The notes below the pieces were generated by a model, which saw nothing but the letters and a program-made list of their open reading frames with translations, had not been told where the DNA came from and ran no database searches. From Eubacterium uniforme (lineage in GTDB: Bacteria > Bacillota > Clostridia > Lachnospirales > Lachnospiraceae), in assembly GCF_900167115.1 (NCBI RefSeq), contig NZ_FUXZ01000002.1, positions 124,001-188,000 of the forward strand: a stretch of 64,000 nt of DNA. Direction: 5' to 3'. Shown here piece by piece: positions 54,214 through 62,723 of the stretch. A program made the translations under genes and the position numbers. Every line of letters starts with the position of its first letter. The first letter of the stretch is position 1.

Positions 54214-55554
54214 ATGTCTATTTTAACATTCAAAGGCGGTATACACCCTTTCGAAGGAAAAGAGTTATCTAAGGATTTACCTATTAAACCTTTTTCTCCT
54301 AAAGGCGAGCTTGTATTTCCACTTTCACAACACATTGGTGCTCCAGCAACTCCAATAGTAGAGGTTGGAGAAAGAGTTCTTAAAGGACAGAAAATAGCAG
54401 AAGCATCAAGTTTTGTTTCAGCAAATATTCATGCATCAGTATCGGGTACAGTTACAAAGATTGAACCTAGATTAACATTACAGGGAACTAAGGTGATGTC
54501 GATTGTAATTGAAAGTGATGAGAAAAATGAAGAATTTGTTCCTGAAATTCCAGAAGGCGGAAGTCTTTTAGAGAATTTCACAAAGAAAAACATTATTGAA
54601 ATGATTAAAGAATGCGGTATCGTTGGTATGGGTGGAGCAGGTTTCCCTACTCATGTTAAATTATCACCTAAAGATCCAGATGCAATTGAGTATGTAATCG
54701 TCAATGGTGCAGAGTGTGAACCATATCTTACTTCTGACTATAGAAGACTTATGGAAACACCACAGAAGATTGTTGAAGGTTTAAAAATCATGCTTTTATT
54801 ATTTGATAATGCAAAAGGTATTATTGCAATAGAAGATAATAAGAAAGATGCAATTGCAAAGATAAGTGAACTTATCAAGGATGAACCAAATATCTGCGTT
54901 AAGAAATTATTTACTAAGTATCCACAGGGTGGTGAGCGTGCACTTATTTACGCTACAACTGGTAGATCAATTAATTCTACAATGTTACCTTCAGATGTTG
55001 GATGTATTGTAAATAACATAGATACAGTTACAGCTGTATATGAAGCGGTAGCTAATCAAAAACCTCTTACAAGTAGAATTGTAACAGTTACAGGTGATGC
55101 TATTAAAACACCTCAGAACTTTGAAGTTCCACTTGGAAGCAATCAGGGTGATTTGATTGAAGCTGCAGGTGGTCTTACAAAGGAATGTGAAAAAATCATA
55201 TCTGGTGGTCCTATGATGGGAACTGCTATGTTTGATTTAAATGTACCTATTGTTAAAACATCTTCAGCAATTCTTTGTAATAGTGTTGATAAAGTTAAAG
55301 AAGCAGAGAAATTACAAACAGCTTGTATTAACTGTGGTAGATGTGTTCAGGTTTGTCCTGGTAGAGTTGTTCCATCAAGACTTGCTGAATTTGCTAATCA
55401 TGGTAATAAGGAAGCATTTGAAAAATATCATGGTATGGAATGCTGTGAATGTGGATGCTGTTCTTATGTATGTCCTGCTAAAAGAAATCTAACTCAAGCT
55501 ATTAAGTCAATGAGAAAAGACATATTGGCTGATAGAAGAAAAGGAGGTAAGTAA
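54214..55554 (+). CDS. rnfC: Rnf complex subunit C
   Basis: Peripheral subunit that takes electrons from NADH or passes them to NAD+ in the ferredoxin:NAD+ oxidoreductase. The 446 residues include the N-terminal barrel-sandwich (GGIHPFEGKELSKDLPI) and a NuoF-like nucleotide/FMN region (GIVGMGGAGFPTHVKLSP). Two [4Fe-4S] motifs lie near the C-terminus: CINCGRCVQVCPGRVVP and CCECGCCSYVCPAKR. It is first of six rnf genes in the order C-D-G-E-A-B, with stop and start overlapping at the rnfC/rnfD joint. Confidence 0.97.
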   Translation: MSILTFKGGIHPFEGKELSKDLPIKPFSPKGELVFPLSQHIGAPATPIVEVGERVLKGQKIAEASSFVSANIHASVSGTVTKIEPRLTLQGTKVMSIVIESDEKNEEFVPEIPEGGSLLENFTKKNIIEMIKECGIVGMGGAGFPTHVKLSPKDPDAIEYVIVNGAECEPYLTSDYRRLMETPQKIVEGLKIMLLLFDNAKGIIAIEDNKKDAIAKISELIKDEPNICVKKLFTKYPQGGERALIYATTGRSINSTMLPSDVGCIVNNIDTVTAVYEAVANQKPLTSRIVTVTGDAIKTPQNFEVPLGSNQGDLIEAAGGLTKECEKIISGGPMMGTAMFDLNVPIVKTSSAILCNSVDKVKEAEKLQTACINCGRCVQVCPGRVVPSRLAEFANHGNKEAFEKYHGMECCECGCCSYVCPAKRNLTQAIKSMRKDILADRRKGGK

Positions 55555-56480
55555 TGGAAAACTATAATGTTTCATCAAATCCTCATGATAGAGATAGAAT
55601 TACAACAACAGAGATTATGCTTACTGTAATTATTGCCCTTTTACCAGCAACATTTTTCGGTGTTTATAATTTTGGATATAGAGCAGCAATTATAATAGTT
55701 GTTACAGTAGCTAGTTGTGTATTAACAGAATTTTTATATGAAAAAGGCATGAAGAAGAAAATTACAATTGGAGATTGTAGTGCATTCCTTACAGGTTTGC
55801 TTCTTGCCTTAAACCTTCCATCAACTATTCCATATTGGATGGCAGCAATGGGTGGTATTTTTGCCATCTTAGTTGTAAAACAGGTATTTGGTGGATTAGG
55901 ACAGAACTTTATGAATCCAGCACTTGGTGCAAGATGTTTCTTACTTGTTTCATTTGCTAAATATATGACTGATTTTACATATGATGGTGTATCAGGAGCA
56001 ACTCCTCTTGCAATTATTAAAAAAGGTGGAGATTTTGATCTTTATAAGATGTTCCTTGGAAGCACTGCAGGTACTATTGGTGAAACAAGTGCATTATGTC
56101 TTTTGATTGGCGGATTATATCTTGCAGCTAGAAAGTTAATTGATATTAGAATTCCTTTATTCTATATCGGATCATTTGCTGTATTTATTTTGATATTTAA
56201 TGGTAATGGATTTGATTACATGTATTTAGCTAAACAGATCTGTGGTGGTGGTCTTATGCTTGGTGCTTTCTTTATGGCAACAGACTATGTTACATCACCA
56301 ATTACAAAGAATGGTAGAATTGTGTTTGGTATAATTTTAGGTTTCCTTACAGCAATCTTACGTAAGTATGGTGCTGGTGCAGAAGGTGTATCTTATGCAA
56401 TTATTATTTCAAACATTTTAGTACCTCTTATTGAAAAGGTTACACAGCCTACAGCATTCGGATGGGAGGGTAAGAAATAA
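55554..56480 (+). CDS. rnfD: Rnf complex subunit D
   Basis: Integral membrane subunit with covalently bound FMN, part of the Na+ or H+ pumping module. The 308 residues hold about nine hydrophobic segments. The flavinylation motif is YDGVSGATPLAI with T150 as the expected FMN site. Other conserved parts are GDCSAFLTGLLLALNLPS and TDYVTSPITKNGRI. It overlaps rnfC and rnfG by one base each. Confidence 0.96.
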   Translation: MENYNVSSNPHDRDRITTTEIMLTVIIALLPATFFGVYNFGYRAAIIIVVTVASCVLTEFLYEKGMKKKITIGDCSAFLTGLLLALNLPSTIPYWMAAMGGIFAILVVKQVFGGLGQNFMNPALGARCFLLVSFAKYMTDFTYDGVSGATPLAIIKKGGDFDLYKMFLGSTAGTIGETSALCLLIGGLYLAARKLIDIRIPLFYIGSFAVFILIFNGNGFDYMYLAKQICGGGLMLGAFFMATDYVTSPITKNGRIVFGIILGFLTAILRKYGAGAEGVSYAIIISNILVPLIEKVTQPTAFGWEGKK

Positions 56481-57097
56481 TGAAAGACATGATTAAGAAT
56501 TCTTTAATATTATTTGTTATTACTCTTGTAGCCGGATTCTCACTTGGTAGTGTTTATGATATTACTAAGGCTCCTAGAGCAAAACAGGAAAAACTTGCTA
56601 CAGATAGAGCTTATAAGGAAGTATTTGCTGATGCATCAAAGTTTGATGAAAAGAAAGTAAATACTAAGAAGATGAATAAGTTTATCGCAGATGAAGGTGT
56701 TAAAACTTCACAGGCAGAAATTGAAACTGTTGTAGAAGCTAAGGACAATAGTGGTAAATTATTAGGATATGTATTCACAGTTGTATCTAAAGAAGGTTAC
56801 GGCGGTGATATTAAATTTACAATGGGTGTTGATAATGATGGAAAGCTTGGCGGAATTTCAATTCTTTCTATTAATGAAACAGCCGGACTTGGTATGCAGG
56901 CTAATACAGATGGCTTTAAAAAGCAGTTTAAGGGTAAGCAGGTTGAAAGCATTACTTACTCAAAAACTGGTGCTACTAAGGATAATGAAATAGATGCTAT
57001 TAGCGGTGCTACAATTACAACAAGCACAATGACTAATGGTGTTAATGCAGGACTTTACTGCTTTAAATATTTAGCAGGAGGTAAGGCAAATGAGTAA
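56480..57097 (+). CDS. rnfG: Rnf complex subunit G
   Basis: Membrane-anchored flavoprotein facing outside. It has 205 residues: one N-terminal membrane segment (LILFVITLVAGFSLGSVYDI), then an FMN-binding domain with GYGGDIKFTMGVD and NETAGLGMQA. The covalent FMN motif is ISGATITTSTMTNGV with T178 as the attachment residue. Attachment needs an ApbE-type flavin transferase, not present in this window. It overlaps rnfE by 8 bases. Confidence 0.96.
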   Translation: MKDMIKNSLILFVITLVAGFSLGSVYDITKAPRAKQEKLATDRAYKEVFADASKFDEKKVNTKKMNKFIADEGVKTSQAEIETVVEAKDNSGKLLGYVFTVVSKEGYGGDIKFTMGVDNDGKLGGISILSINETAGLGMQANTDGFKKQFKGKQVESITYSKTGATKDNEIDAISGATITTSTMTNGVNAGLYCFKYLAGGKANE

Positions 57098-57911
57098 ATG
57101 TTTAGAAAGACTTTACAATGGTATAGTTAAGGAAAATCCAACATTTGTATTAATGCTTGGTATGTGTCCAACACTTGCTGTAACAACATCACTTATTAAC
57201 GGTGTTGGTATGGGACTTAGTACAACTGCTGTACTTGTAATGTCAAATATTATAATATCAATGCTTAGAAAGATTATTCCTAACGGAGTAAGAGTTCCAG
57301 CATTTATCGTTATTGTAGCAAGTCTTGTTACAATCTTACAGTTTATGTTAGAAGCATATCTACCATCACTTAATGATGCGTTAGGTATTTATATTTCGCT
57401 TATTGTAGTTAACTGTATTATTTTAGGTAGAGCTGAAAGTTATGCATCTAAAAATCCAGTTATCCCATCAGCATTTGATGGTCTTGGTATGGGACTTGGA
57501 TTTACAGTTGGTTTATCATTCCTTGGGACATTTAGAGAAATCCTTGGTAGTGGTGCAGTTGCAGGTTACCAGCTCCTTGGTAAAGATACAGTGGTTAAAG
57601 GTGTAGTTGGAAAAGTATTTTCACATTATGAACCAATTACAATTTTTGTAATGGCACCTGGAGCATTCTTCGTACTTGCTTGTCTTGTTGCTATTCAGAA
57701 CAAGATCAAGATTGAAAGTGGTAAGAAGGTTGCTGAATGTGATGGTAACTGTATGGCTTGTGCAGCTTCATGTGATAGCAAGGTAGAAGCAAAGGTTGAA
57801 AAGAAAGAAACAGTTAAGGCTGAAGTAAAAGAAGAAGTTAAAGCTGAAACTCCAGCAAATGCTGACGAAGCTAAATCTGAATCTGATGAAACAAAGAAGG
57901 AGGATAAGTAA
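57090..57911 (+). CDS. rnfE: Rnf complex subunit E with Cys-rich C-terminal extension
   Basis: Integral membrane subunit with about six segments. Conserved parts are NGIVKENPTFVLMLGMCPTLAVTT and GRAESYASKNPVIPSAFDGLGMG. The family usually ends near residue 210. Here about 60 further residues follow, starting with four cysteines, C217-x3-C221-x2-C224-x3-C228 (ECDGNCMACAASCDSK), and continuing as a Lys/Glu/Ala-rich charged tail. The cysteines could hold an extra metal or Fe-S site; this is inference. The stop overlaps the rnfA start. Confidence 0.94.
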   Translation: MSKCLERLYNGIVKENPTFVLMLGMCPTLAVTTSLINGVGMGLSTTAVLVMSNIIISMLRKIIPNGVRVPAFIVIVASLVTILQFMLEAYLPSLNDALGIYISLIVVNCIILGRAESYASKNPVIPSAFDGLGMGLGFTVGLSFLGTFREILGSGAVAGYQLLGKDTVVKGVVGKVFSHYEPITIFVMAPGAFFVLACLVAIQNKIKIESGKKVAECDGNCMACAASCDSKVEAKVEKKETVKAEVKEEVKAETPANADEAKSESDETKKEDK

Positions 57912-58486
57912 TGGGTAGTATTATTTTAATTGCTCTTGGAGCAGCTCTTGTAAATAATGTTATTTTAAGCCAGTTCCTTGGTATTTGTCCTTTCCTTGGT
58001 GTTTCAAAGAAAGTTGATACAGCACTTGGTATGGGTGCTGCCGTAATATTCGTTATTACATTATCATCATTCATTACATCAGCTATTTATATTTTTATAT
58101 TAGCTAAGTTTGGACTTGAATACTTAGAAACAATCGTATTTATTTTAGTTATTGCAGCTTTAGTTCAGTTTGTAGAAATGGTACTTAAGAAGATGATGCC
58201 GGCTCTTTATCAGGCACTTGGTGTATATCTTCCACTTATTACAACAAACTGTGCTGTATTAGGTGTTGCAATTAAAAACGTACAGAATGGATATAACTTA
58301 ATTGAAAGTACAGTTAATGGATTTGGTGCTGCAGCTGGTTTTACAATTGCAATTGTAATTATGGCTGGTATTCGTGAAAAAATCGAATACAATGATATCG
58401 CACCTTCATTTAAGGGGATGCCAATCGTACTTGTTAGCGCAGGTCTTATGGCAATAGCATTTACTGGATTTTCAGGTTTATTATAG
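57911..58486 (+). CDS. rnfA: Rnf complex subunit A
   Basis: 191-residue integral membrane subunit with six segments, homologous to RnfE in inverted topology. The A/E pair binds a [2Fe-2S] cluster within the membrane through a Cys from each subunit, here in LSQFLGICPFLGVSKK and YLPLITTNCAVLGVA. Length is normal. It is followed by rnfB after 12 bases. Confidence 0.97.
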   Translation: MGSIILIALGAALVNNVILSQFLGICPFLGVSKKVDTALGMGAAVIFVITLSSFITSAIYIFILAKFGLEYLETIVFILVIAALVQFVEMVLKKMMPALYQALGVYLPLITTNCAVLGVAIKNVQNGYNLIESTVNGFGAAAGFTIAIVIMAGIREKIEYNDIAPSFKGMPIVLVSAGLMAIAFTGFSGLL

Positions 58487-58498
58487 GAGGACTTTGGT

Positions 58499-59287
58499 AT
58501 GGATATGAGTGCAGTATTTTTAGCTACAGCTCTTATTGCTGGATTAGGTCTTCTTATAGGTATTTTACTTGGACTTGCAGCAATAAAGTTTGAAGTTAAA
58601 GTTGATGAAAAAGAAATTGCAATTAGGGAAGAACTTCCTGGAAACAACTGTGGTGGTTGTGGTTATGCTGGTTGTGATGCACTTGCAGCTGCCATTGCTA
58701 ATGGCGAAGCTAAAGCAAATGCTTGTCCAGTAGGTGGTGCACCTGTTGCGGAGAAAATTTCAGCTATCACAGGTGAAGCAGCTGAGGCTGTTAGAAATGT
58801 TGCATTTGTTAAATGTAGCGGAAATTGTGATGTTGCTAAAAAGAAATATAAATATACAGGAAACATGGATTGTAGACAGGCAAATTATGTTACAGGCGGT
58901 GGAGATAAAGCTTGTAATTATGGATGCCTTGGCTATGGTTCTTGTGTGAAGGTTTGTGAATTCGACGCAATTCATATTGTTAATGGAGTTGCAGTAGTTA
59001 ATAAGGAAAACTGTGTAGCATGTGGCAAATGTGTAGATGTTTGTCCAAAGAGTCTTGTTGAATTAGTACCATATGAAGCAGTTGCTAAGGTTTCATGTAG
59101 TTCTAAGGATAAAGGTAAAGATGTTAAGGCAGTTTGTCAGGTTGGATGTATTGGTTGTGGTTTATGTGCTAGAAATTGTCCAGTTGGAGCAATTACAGTA
59201 GAAGATAATGTGGCACATATTGATCAGGAAGTATGTACTGGCTGTGGCCTTTGTAAGACTAAATGTCCTGTGAAGATTATCAAATAA
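58499..59287 (+). CDS. rnfB: Rnf complex subunit B (ferredoxin-type)
   Basis: Entry point for electrons from reduced ferredoxin. It has 262 residues: an N-terminal membrane helix, then a [4Fe-4S] motif NNCGGCGYAGCDALA, a Cys-rich middle and several ferredoxin-like clusters. These include YGSCVKVCEFDAI, CVACGKCVDVCPKSL, CIGCGLCARNCPVGA and CTGCGLCKTKCPVKI. Length and cluster number match clostridial RnfB. It is the last gene of the operon. Confidence 0.97.
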   Translation: MDMSAVFLATALIAGLGLLIGILLGLAAIKFEVKVDEKEIAIREELPGNNCGGCGYAGCDALAAAIANGEAKANACPVGGAPVAEKISAITGEAAEAVRNVAFVKCSGNCDVAKKKYKYTGNMDCRQANYVTGGGDKACNYGCLGYGSCVKVCEFDAIHIVNGVAVVNKENCVACGKCVDVCPKSLVELVPYEAVAKVSCSSKDKGKDVKAVCQVGCIGCGLCARNCPVGAITVEDNVAHIDQEVCTGCGLCKTKCPVKIIK

Positions 59288-59302
59288 ATGAATAAATAAA
59301 TA

Positions 59303-59341
59303 ACACACTTACGGATTGTTTCATATTTAAACCAAGTGTGT
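59303..59341. other. inverted repeat after rnfB
   Basis: ACACACTT and AAGTGTGT are separated by 23 bases. There is no T-run, so it is not a convincing terminator. The right arm merges into the operator-like sequence of the next gene. Confidence 0.4.
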
Positions 59342-59376
59342 ACAACTTGACAATTGTTATGTACAAGTGTTAAAAT
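59339..59376 (+). promoter_or_regulatory. promoter with flanking TGTACAA motifs, galactan-binding protein gene
   Basis: TTGACA (59347-59352), 18-base spacer, TAAAAT (59371-59376). TGTACAA occurs just upstream of the -35 (59339-59345) and again inside the spacer (59360-59366). The same motif forms a larger repeat before the GH53 gene. Confidence 0.6.
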
Positions 59377-59435
59377 TAACATAACTCTTACTAGGAATAT
59401 GTAAGAAATAGGATATATATGTAAGGAGAGACGAT

Positions 59436-60227
59436 ATGAGAGCAAAGAAGATTTTTGCAGTAGCAACAACTGTTGCACTTGCTTTAACAATGAATTTATC
59501 AGCATTTGCTAACGAAGGTAGTAAGTGGTCTTACGCAGGACCTAAGACAGAAGATGAAAAATTCTTCAACGAACTTAAGTGGTTTGAAAATGATGCAAAC
59601 AATTATGTATATAATGTTTGGTCAAAAGAAGGCACAAGTGAAAAGATGGGAATTTCTCAGAAAGTTAAAATCACTGAAGCTGGAAAATATACATTAACAA
59701 TGAATATCATGGGTGGTTCTGGTGACGGTATCACAGTTGTTCCATTCATTGGTAAGAACAAAGGTGCTGGTACAGCAACAACAGGTTGGAATGACAATCC
59801 ATCAACTTGGTCAAGCATCAAATTTACAGCTGACCTTAAGGAAGGTGTTTATGATGTTGGATGTACTTGCGATATGAGTAATCCAAATGCTTGGGGATAC
59901 ATTGATAATGTTTCACTTGTTGGTCCAAGTGGTGATGAAGTATTAAACAAAGGTGATTTTGAAATCGCACAGGATGAATGGGATACATATGTAGGTGATG
60001 ATGCAAGCTTCGAAGAAGATGCAGAACCTGAAACAGAAGAAGAAGTTGAAGAAACAGAAGATACAGGTTCAGATCCAGTTGATGAACCAAGTGATCCTGT
60101 AACTTCAGAAGATGGTAATGGTGGAAATGTTGCTCAGACTGGTGACATGGGACCAGCTGCTATGGGTGGTATGATCATCCTCGCTGCAGGTGTTATTATC
60201 TTCACAAGAAAAAGAAGCGAAGCTTAA
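59436..60227 (+). CDS. secreted CBM61-like carbohydrate-binding protein with variant sortase signal
   Basis: 263 residues: signal peptide (1-25, ending LSAFA), then a beta-sandwich domain of about 150 residues. This domain (KVKITEAGKYTLTMNIMGG, ...WGYIDNVSLVG) resembles the C-terminal CBM of the adjacent GH53 galactanase, suggesting beta-1,4-galactan binding. An acidic linker of Glu/Thr/Asp/Pro leads to a cell-wall sorting signal: VAQTGD, a hydrophobic segment (MGGMIILAAGVIIFT) and a basic end (RKRSEA). The VAQTG box replaces the standard LPXTG. It has no catalytic domain, so it probably captures substrate on the wall. Confidence 0.72.
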   Translation: MRAKKIFAVATTVALALTMNLSAFANEGSKWSYAGPKTEDEKFFNELKWFENDANNYVYNVWSKEGTSEKMGISQKVKITEAGKYTLTMNIMGGSGDGITVVPFIGKNKGAGTATTGWNDNPSTWSSIKFTADLKEGVYDVGCTCDMSNPNAWGYIDNVSLVGPSGDEVLNKGDFEIAQDEWDTYVGDDASFEEDAEPETEEEVEETEDTGSDPVDEPSDPVTSEDGNGGNVAQTGDMGPAAMGGMIILAAGVIIFTRKRSEA

Positions 60228-60237
60228 TAAATTCATA

Positions 60238-60271
60238 TAAAAAAGAGGACACGAAAGTGTTCTCTTTTTTT
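60238..60271 (+). terminator. terminator after CBM protein gene
   Basis: Stem AAAAGAGGACAC / GTGTTCTCTTTT (one G-U) with a GAAA tetraloop and a T-run. Confidence 0.88.
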
Positions 60272-60314
60272 GTGTGTTTTTAAATAAAATAGTTAATAAT
60301 CGTTAATATAAATA

Positions 60315-60353
60315 TTGTACAAGTTAAGTACCAATTCATAAAAACTTGTACAA
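60315..60353. promoter_or_regulatory. operator-like inverted repeat upstream of GH53
   Basis: Perfect 11-bp arms TTGTACAAGTT and AACTTGTACAA, 17 bases apart. Each arm contains the palindrome TTGTACAA. It fits a dimer-of-dimers or two-site regulator shared with the CBM gene upstream. Confidence 0.6.
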
Positions 60354-60379
60354 AAAAAGAATGTATAAACGTCAAGAAA

Positions 60380-60408
60380 TTGAAAATCAAAATCTTATAT
60401 GGTAGTAT
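60380..60408 (+). promoter_or_regulatory. candidate GH53 promoter
   Basis: TTGAAA (60380-60385), 17-base spacer, TAGTAT (60403-60408), placing the inverted repeat upstream in an activator-like position. Confidence 0.45.
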
Positions 60409-60488
60409 TCAAATTAGAAAAGAGAAATATGATTTTTCATTATGTTTTAAAAAAAGAGAAAATAATTTGAAAAGGAAAGAGAGTAATT

Positions 60489-62567
60489 ATGAAAAAGAGA
60501 AGTTTACAAAAAGTAATTTCTACAATTTTATGTACTGCCATGGTTGCATCATTAACTTCATGTAGCATTGGTAAGGGTGGCAAATCAGAAAAGCCTAAAG
60601 AAACAGGTATATTTGCTGATATTGTTAATCCAGAACTTAGTGATAAGCACAAGGGAGACGCTGTTGAATCTTCTGTATTAGTTAATAAGGTTGAAGGTTT
60701 ATCAGAAGGCTTTATCAAAGGTATGGATATTTCATCTCTTATTGCTGAAGAACAGAGTGGTGTAAAATATCATGATAAGGATGGTAATGAAGCTGATCTT
60801 TTAAAAATATTAAAAGATAGTGGTTATAATTATGTACGTGTTAGAGTTTGGAACGATCCTTATGATGCAAATGGTAACGGATATGGTGGCGGAAACAACG
60901 ACATTGATAAATGTGTGGAAATTGGTAAAAGAGCAACTGAAAATGGAATTAAGACTTTAGTTGATTTTCATTACTCTGACTTTTGGGCTGATCCAAACAA
61001 ACAGAGTGCTCCAAAAGCTTGGGCAAATATGGGAATTGAAGAAAAAGAAAAAGCTATTTATGAATATACAAAGGAAAGTCTTAATAAATTAAAGACTGCC
61101 GGTGTTGATGTTGGCATGGTTCAGCTTGGTAATGAAACAAATGCTTGGTTATGCGGAGAAATCAACTGGATTAATATTACAACTTTAATGAATAGCGCTG
61201 CTAAGGCTATTAGAGAAGTTGATAAGAATATTATTATTGCAGTTCATTTCGCAGATCCATCAAGTCAGGAAAGATATAAGAATTATCTTCAGATTTTACA
61301 GAATTTCGAAGTTGATTATGATGTATTTGGTACAAGCTATTATCCATACTGGCATGGAAGTCTTGAAAACTTAACTGAAATATTAAAATTTGCAGCTGAA
61401 ACATATAATAAAAAAGTTATGGTTATGGAAACATCTTGGGCATATACACCTGATGATTTAGATGGCCATGGAAATACAATTGGCGCAGGTGCTAATGTTG
61501 TTAAGAATTATTCATATACATTACAGGGACAGGTTGAAGTTATAAATGATGTTGTTCAGGCTGTTGTAAATGTAGGTGATGCAGGTATTGGCGTATGCTA
61601 CTGGGAAGGTGGATGGATTCCAGTTCCAGAAGGAGATGCTCCTAGAAGTGAAAAATGGGAAAAATATGGTAGCGGATGGGCTAGTAGCTATTCTGCAGAA
61701 TATGACCCTGATGATGCCGGAAAGTGGTACGGCGGATGTGCATGGGATAATCAGGCCATGTTTGATGAAAATGGAAATATTTTAGAGTCATTATATACAT
61801 TTGATTATTGTTACACAGGTACAAAGTGTGATGTAGCTATTGATGAAGTAGCAAATACAGAGTGTACAATTAGAATTGGTGATGAAATAAAATTACCTGA
61901 AACTGTAACAGCAATTTATAATGACAGACATACAGAAGAGATATCAGTTAAATGGGAAGAAATTTCTGAATCTGCGAAGTATTCAATGCAGGAATCAGGA
62001 GCACAGAAATATGTTATTAAAGGTGTTGCATCTGTTTCAGGTACTGATTATGATGTAACATGCGACGTTAACATGATTGAACCTAACTATGTTGAAAATC
62101 AGAGCTTTGAAGATGATTCTGAAGAAGGCATGAAAGTTTGGACAATTGAAGATAGAGCTAAAGATGATGCTGAGCATGAATTGTTTAACATGGATAAGAT
62201 TACAGATGCTTATACAGGAACACATGCACTTCATTGGTATTCAAAGACAAAATGTGATTTTACAGTTACTCAGAAGATAACAGGTCTTAAACCTGGTAAA
62301 TATAAGGCAAGTTGTCAGGTTCAGGGTGGCGATACAACAAATGGTGCTTTTAAGCTTACTGTTGAAAGTAATGGAAAAACATATGAAGAACCAACAGAGG
62401 TAACTGAATGGGCAGTATTTAGACAGCCTACAATTGAAAATATTGTTGTTGGTAAAGATGGCACTGCAACAATTAGTTTTACGGTTTATGCTGAAGCTAA
62501 TGGAACAAAGGGTCCATGGGGAACAGTTGATGACTTCTTGTTTAATCCGGTAGAAAAGAATAAATAA
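60489..62567 (+). CDS. GH53 endo-beta-1,4-galactanase lipoprotein with Ig-like and CBM61-like domains
   Basis: Cleaves beta-1,4-galactan side chains of pectin (type I arabinogalactan). The 692 residues start with a lipoprotein signal whose lipobox is SLTSC (Cys at about 22). The GH53 domain (about 75-430) shows FIKGMDISSLI, YVRVRVWNDPYDANGNGYGGG and LVDFHYSDFWADP. The acid/base is E216 in QLGNETNAW and the nucleophile is E314 in VMETSWAYT. A bacterial Ig-like domain (about 440-535) and a C-terminal CBM61-like galactan-binding domain (about 540-690) follow. Anchoring in the membrane, beside the wall-bound CBM protein, keeps products close to the cell. Confidence 0.95.
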   Translation: MKKRSLQKVISTILCTAMVASLTSCSIGKGGKSEKPKETGIFADIVNPELSDKHKGDAVESSVLVNKVEGLSEGFIKGMDISSLIAEEQSGVKYHDKDGNEADLLKILKDSGYNYVRVRVWNDPYDANGNGYGGGNNDIDKCVEIGKRATENGIKTLVDFHYSDFWADPNKQSAPKAWANMGIEEKEKAIYEYTKESLNKLKTAGVDVGMVQLGNETNAWLCGEINWINITTLMNSAAKAIREVDKNIIIAVHFADPSSQERYKNYLQILQNFEVDYDVFGTSYYPYWHGSLENLTEILKFAAETYNKKVMVMETSWAYTPDDLDGHGNTIGAGANVVKNYSYTLQGQVEVINDVVQAVVNVGDAGIGVCYWEGGWIPVPEGDAPRSEKWEKYGSGWASSYSAEYDPDDAGKWYGGCAWDNQAMFDENGNILESLYTFDYCYTGTKCDVAIDEVANTECTIRIGDEIKLPETVTAIYNDRHTEEISVKWEEISESAKYSMQESGAQKYVIKGVASVSGTDYDVTCDVNMIEPNYVENQSFEDDSEEGMKVWTIEDRAKDDAEHELFNMDKITDAYTGTHALHWYSKTKCDFTVTQKITGLKPGKYKASCQVQGGDTTNGAFKLTVESNGKTYEEPTEVTEWAVFRQPTIENIVVGKDGTATISFTVYAEANGTKGPWGTVDDFLFNPVEKNK

Positions 62568-62614
62568 TGATTATATTATATTTCATAATATAACCCAATA
62601 TAAATATAACCCCC

Positions 62615-62653
62615 AAAAAGGCGCGTTAGTTTAAAACCTATCGCGCCTTTTAA
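62615..62653 (+). terminator. terminator after GH53 gene
   Basis: Strong GC stem AAAAGGCGCG / CGCGCCTTTT with a loop of about 16 bases. Confidence 0.9.
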
Positions 62654-62723
62654 GGAGTAAGAATTTATAATTTATAAATATGGTTTGGTTTAGATAATAT
62701 ATAAGGATAAAAAGAGAAAAAGT

